Source of the DNA: Mesorhizobium sp. ORS 3324
Lineage (GTDB): Bacteria; Pseudomonadota; Alphaproteobacteria; Rhizobiales; Rhizobiaceae
Direction of reading: 5' to 3'
DNA length: 64,000 bases
NCBI GenBank assembly: GCA_000824825.2
Contig: LM655200.1
Location: 9,489 to 73,488 of the forward strand
The notes below the pieces were generated by a model. It did no database searches and had not been told where the DNA came from. It was given only the letters and a program-made list of their open reading frames with translations. A program made the position numbers and the translations under genes. Below are positions 61,008 to 64,000 of the stretch, one piece after another. Positions within the stretch are counted from its first letter, which is position 1. Every line of letters starts with the position of its first letter.

Positions 61008-61361
61008 ATGTCCTATGTCGATGGTTTCGTGCTTGCCGTACCGAAGGCAAATCTCGACGACTACAAGAAGCTCGCCAGCACCGGCGGCGCCATCTGGAAG
61101 GAGCACGGTGCACTCGCCTATGTCGAATGCGTCGGCGACGACGTGCCTTACGGCGAGCTGACCTCGTTTCCGCGTGCGGTCCAAGCCAAGGACGACGAGA
61201 TCGTCATCTTCGCCTGGATCGTCTACGAATCCAGGCAAAGCCGCGACGCGGTCATGGCCAAGGTGATGGCCGATGAACGGTTGAAGATGGACTGGTCGTC
61301 AATGCCGTTCGACGGCAAGCGCATGATCTTCGGCGGCTTCCAGCCATTCATCGAGCTGTAG
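61008..61361 (+). CDS. DUF1428 (YbaA-like) protein
   Basis: A 117-residue protein of the DUF1428 family, with a ferredoxin-like fold. SYVDGFVLAVPKANLDDYKKLA, ALAYVECVGDDVPYGELTSFP and FDGKRMIFGGFQPFIEL are hallmarks. The function is unknown. AAAAGGAA precedes the ATG. VOC and DUF1428 genes often lie together, probably for stress-related chemistry. Confidence 0.92.
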   Translation: MSYVDGFVLAVPKANLDDYKKLASTGGAIWKEHGALAYVECVGDDVPYGELTSFPRAVQAKDDEIVIFAWIVYESRQSRDAVMAKVMADERLKMDWSSMPFDGKRMIFGGFQPFIEL

Positions 61362-61380
61362 GCGCATTGCCCCATCACTT

Positions 61381-61566
61381 CGTCATCCTAGGGCGGTGCA
61401 AGGAGCGAAGCGACGCGCGCAGACGCTAGGATCCATGCCGTGACGTTAAAGCGTTGAGACGGTTGAAGAATTCTGCTCCGTTACATCTTTCGACAAAGGT
61501 CACGGAATGGATCCTCGGGTCTTCGCGACGCCGCTTCGCGGCTGCTCCCGCCCGTGGATGACGAAG
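61381..61566. repeat. Inverted repeat pair, family D
   Basis: Two arms of about 65 bases face each other: 61381-61444 (CGTCATCC...GGATCCATGCCGTGAC) and 61499-61566, whose reverse strand reads CGTCATCCACGGGCGG...GGATCCATTCCGTGAC. About 55 bases lie between. It looks like a miniature palindromic element between two convergent genes. Confidence 0.75.
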
Positions 61567-61600
61567 CTGACAGGGCTTCCGCCAATCAGTGGCCGATGCG

Positions 61601-63235
61601 CTAATTCAGCCTATCCAGCAGCGGCTTCAACTTGTCGCCATACCGCTTCCACAGATCGATCGAGCCCTGATACATCGGCTGGCGCACCTGCGCGGCGGAC
61701 GCTGTCCGAACCGGTCGATCTGTCTCGTGGAACGACAGCACCTTGTCGTCCCAGGGCAGGCCGAGATGCGCCATCAGCGCCCGTGTCTGCCGCTCCTGGT
61801 CGGCGACGAAATCCTCGTAGCGAACGTCGTGGACGACACCAGGCAGCACTTTGCGCCAATGCGCCATGATGTCCGTGTAGAGGTTATGGAAATCGGCGAG
61901 CTCGCCGAGATCGTAGCCGTAACGGTGGCTGTCGCCGCGGAAATGCACCTTGAAGATCGACAGGCAGGTGGCCGCCGCGTCGCGCGCGCAATGCACGATC
62001 TTCGCCTTCGGCAGCATCATGTGCAGGAAGCCGATCAGAAGGAAGTTGCCCGGCATCTTGTCGGTAACATGGCGGAAGCCGGGATAGCGGGCGTGCAGCA
62101 TGTCGAGATAGGCCTGCCCTGCCTCGGCGAAGGCCTTGTCCGGCATGTCGACGATCCCCCAGGGAAAGCCGCCCGGCATGCTCATCGGAAACTGCTTGCC
62201 GACCGCCGTCTTCAGGATGCTGAGCTCGCCCGCGCCGTAGACCTGAGGATGGCTGGCGATGATCTGCTCGACTAGCGTCGTGCCGGAACGCGGCATGCCG
62301 ACGACGAAGATCGGCGTGTCGTCGGAAATGTCGCTCGGGCTGTGCTTATCGAAGAAGGCCTTGTCGAAGACTGCCTTCATCGCCGCGAACTCGTCGCGCG
62401 TCCTCACCGGATCGTAGTCGATGCCCTTGCGGCGAATGGCGTTGCCCTCGACGAAATAGTCGAAGGCGCGGCCATAATCCTTCAGATCGTCATTGGCCTT
62501 GCCGAGGCCGAAGGAAAGCTGCATGCGCGCGAGGCTGTCCTGCGGCGCCTTGGCGTGCTCGGCCTCCATGCCGGCAAGCTCGGCATCGCGCTCGGTCTGG
62601 CGCTTGACCTGCGTCAGCAGAAGCCAGGCCTTGGCCATGGCGGGAGCGATCGCCACCGCCTGGCGGGCAAGATCGGCCGCCTCGGCGAGCTTGCCTTTCT
62701 CCATCACGGCGACGCCCAGCCCATAGAGCAGCTCGGCATCCTTGGGCCGGATCGACAGTGACTCGCGGAAGAGCGCAATCGCCTCGTCCAGCCGCCCGGC
62801 TTCCTGCAGCGTTTCGGCAAGGCCGATGCGGGCGCGGACATGGAACGGGTTGCGGCCGATCGTGCCGCGGTAGATTTCCTCGGCGCCCTCGAACTGGCCG
62901 AGCTGCTTCAGCGACGAGCCGAGATTGTCGCGCGCTGCCAATTGGTCCGGGCGGATGTCCACCGCACCGCGGAAGAAATCGACGGCGGCGGCGACGCGGC
63001 CGAGGTCGCGCATGACCGTGCCCATATTGTTGAGGAAGTCGGCGTTCCTGGGCTGCAGCGTGACCGACTGCTCGATGAGGTCTAGCCCCTCCTCGCTGCG
63101 GCCGGTCTGATGCAGGAGAAGCCCGAGGAAATGCAGCGCCGCGGCATGGTTCGGCTGCTGCGCCAGCACCTGCCGGTAAAGCGACTCGGCTTCCTGCCGG
63201 CGGCCCGCCTGATGCAGCTGCAGCGCCCGCTGCAC
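61601..63235 (-). CDS. TPR-sulfotransferase family protein
   Basis: A 544-residue protein (counted from GTG 63235). The N-terminal half has about six tetratricopeptide repeats (YRQVLAQQPNHAAALHFLG, IRPDQLAARDNLGSSLKQLG and others). The C-terminal half is a sulfotransferase domain with the PAPS-binding loop VVGMPRSGTTLVEQIIASHP and the later KIVHCARDAAATCLS. It would sulfate a sugar or peptide. In frame upstream, 24 codons to an ATT at 63305-63307 give NRDQRRAAGASG, a start often seen in this family, so translation may begin at ATT. Confidence 0.9.
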   Translation of the reverse strand: MQRALQLHQAGRRQEAESLYRQVLAQQPNHAAALHFLGLLLHQTGRSEEGLDLIEQSVTLQPRNADFLNNMGTVMRDLGRVAAAVDFFRGAVDIRPDQLAARDNLGSSLKQLGQFEGAEEIYRGTIGRNPFHVRARIGLAETLQEAGRLDEAIALFRESLSIRPKDAELLYGLGVAVMEKGKLAEAADLARQAVAIAPAMAKAWLLLTQVKRQTERDAELAGMEAEHAKAPQDSLARMQLSFGLGKANDDLKDYGRAFDYFVEGNAIRRKGIDYDPVRTRDEFAAMKAVFDKAFFDKHSPSDISDDTPIFVVGMPRSGTTLVEQIIASHPQVYGAGELSILKTAVGKQFPMSMPGGFPWGIVDMPDKAFAEAGQAYLDMLHARYPGFRHVTDKMPGNFLLIGFLHMMLPKAKIVHCARDAAATCLSIFKVHFRGDSHRYGYDLGELADFHNLYTDIMAHWRKVLPGVVHDVRYEDFVADQERQTRALMAHLGLPWDDKVLSFHETDRPVRTASAAQVRQPMYQGSIDLWKRYGDKLKPLLDRLN

Positions 63236-63449
63236 ATAGGGATCGAGCGGGCTCGCCGAACCGGCCTTGCCACTCGCGCCCGCCGCTCTTCTCTGATCTC
63301 TGTTAATGGGAAACCTGCCGTGTTTGTCCGCCCGCTCGACCTAAGCCAAGCGGGCGGCAGATGCAAGTGTACGGCAGAACGCATGCCCGGCTCCGCCGAG
63401 GCCTGTTGAGAATGAGGTCAGGCTGGCGTCACCGGAATATCGACAGGCC

Positions 63450-63842
63450 TCAGCAAGGTCCGTCTCCGATGATGCGATAGTCCGCTGCGCGGGCCTCGCA
63501 TGCGTTCGGGAAGGTGCGGAGCTCGCCGTGGCGCCTGGCGCAGACTGGCGCGTATTCGCGGGTGCAGAACGTCTGCTCGCCGCCTCCACCGCCGCCATCC
63601 CGGCACGGGCCGTCGCGCAGGATGCGATATCCTTCCCTCTCGGCCAGGCAGGCATTGGCGAAGGTCCGGCGATCGCCGCCGCGCCGCGCGCAGACCGGTT
63701 CGTACTGCATGGTGCAGAGTTGCGGATGCGGCCTTGGCGGGTGCGGTCCTTCGTCGGCCACGACAGTGCACGCCATCAGCAAGGCGGACAGAAGCAGGGC
63801 GACAAGGCCCGGCCGCGAAACGATTGCCGCAAGAAATCGCAT
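63450..63842 (-). CDS. Lipoprotein with two Kazal-type inhibitor domains
   Basis: A 130-residue protein with a lipobox (LLMAC) after a hydrophobic signal, so it is surface or periplasmic. Two domains follow: CTMQYEPVCARRGGDRRTF...GPC and CTREYAPVCARRHGELRTF...GPC, with the C-Y-PVC-TF-NAC pattern of Kazal serine-protease inhibitors, joined by a glycine-rich linker. It may protect the cell from host or rival proteases. GGGAGGGAG precedes the ATG at 63842. Confidence 0.88.
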   Translation of the reverse strand: MRFLAAIVSRPGLVALLLSALLMACTVVADEGPHPPRPHPQLCTMQYEPVCARRGGDRRTFANACLAEREGYRILRDGPCRDGGGGGGEQTFCTREYAPVCARRHGELRTFPNACEARAADYRIIGDGPC

Positions 63843-64000
63843 GGCTCCCTCCCGACCGCCGAGCTTGGCATCAGCGGGCATCCTCGCCATTCCGGCATCG
63901 AAAGCAACCCCAGTTTGTAGATTGTCGTAACCGCAACGACAAGGCGCCGACGGCCTTCGCGCTGGCCCATGCCTGGCCCTTCTCTGGCCGATGACCGGTC

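Overview
The window looks like chromosomal DNA of an alphaproteobacterium of the order Rhizobiales, most like Mesorhizobium. The evidence is high GC, the lrp / trxB / lsrB neighbourhood known from rhizobia, a UvrB with long extra ends, DUF4142, DUF3775 and extensin-like families, and several kinds of short modular palindromic intergenic repeats. I see no rRNA, tRNA, CRISPR array, prophage or intact insertion sequence. Genus assignment is inference.

Layout. 1-4.6 kb: a repeat, a DUF4142 exported protein, and a sugar ABC importer (binding protein and two permeases, no ATPase beside them), followed by the remnant of a GNAT acetyltransferase. 4.6-8.8 kb: lytic transglycosylase lipoprotein, O6-alkylguanine-DNA alkyltransferase, two small exported proteins, a cold-shock gene with a long leader, and a glutathione S-transferase. 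8.9-14.3 kb: a cyclic-di-GMP group (two overlapping EAL genes and a GGDEF-EAL gene) around aspartate aminotransferase and a cupin. 14.5-17.7 kb: an EF-G-like GTPase, a candidate anti-Shine-Dalgarno small RNA and a membrane methyltransferase-like protein. 17.9-20.6 kb: lsrB, trxB and divergent lrp. 20.6-26.5 kb: all ADP-heptose genes (gmhB, gmhA, hldE, hldD) and two heptosyltransferases (waaF, waaC). 26.7-34.1 kb: greA with a terminator-like leader, a TPR protein, DUF3775, two tandem extensin-like proteins, an alcohol dehydrogenase with a divergent LysR gene, and a CNNM/CorC-type membrane protein. 34.5-40.3 kb: TetR with a MacAB-like exporter, an FMN reductase with divergent HxlR, a small membrane protein and a thioesterase. 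40.4-48.1 kb: unknown membrane or exported proteins on both sides of a GMC / enolase-superfamily / HIBADH catabolic operon. 48.2-54.6 kb: a diacylglycerol kinase-like gene, a candidate structured RNA of about 380 nt, and several exported proteins including CapA-like and EF-hand proteins. 54.7-64 kb: uvrB, an ABC-F gene broken by one missing base behind a leader peptide with hairpins, small stress-type proteins, a TPR-sulfotransferase and a two-domain Kazal lipoprotein.

How it works together. The clearest functional blocks are heptose synthesis and transfer for the LPS core, thiol-redox control (trxB with lsrB and lrp), cyclic-di-GMP turnover, a regulated efflux operon and a sugar-acid catabolic operon.

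The observations most worth a second look are RNA-level and repeat-level: the long structured RNA candidate at 49.4-49.8 kb, the anti-Shine-Dalgarno RNA at 16.9 kb, the ABC-F leader at 58.3 kb, the greA leader terminator, and a palindromic repeat that is translated in the same phase in both waaC and uvrB. All functional statements rest on reading motifs by eye; no search or folding program was run.
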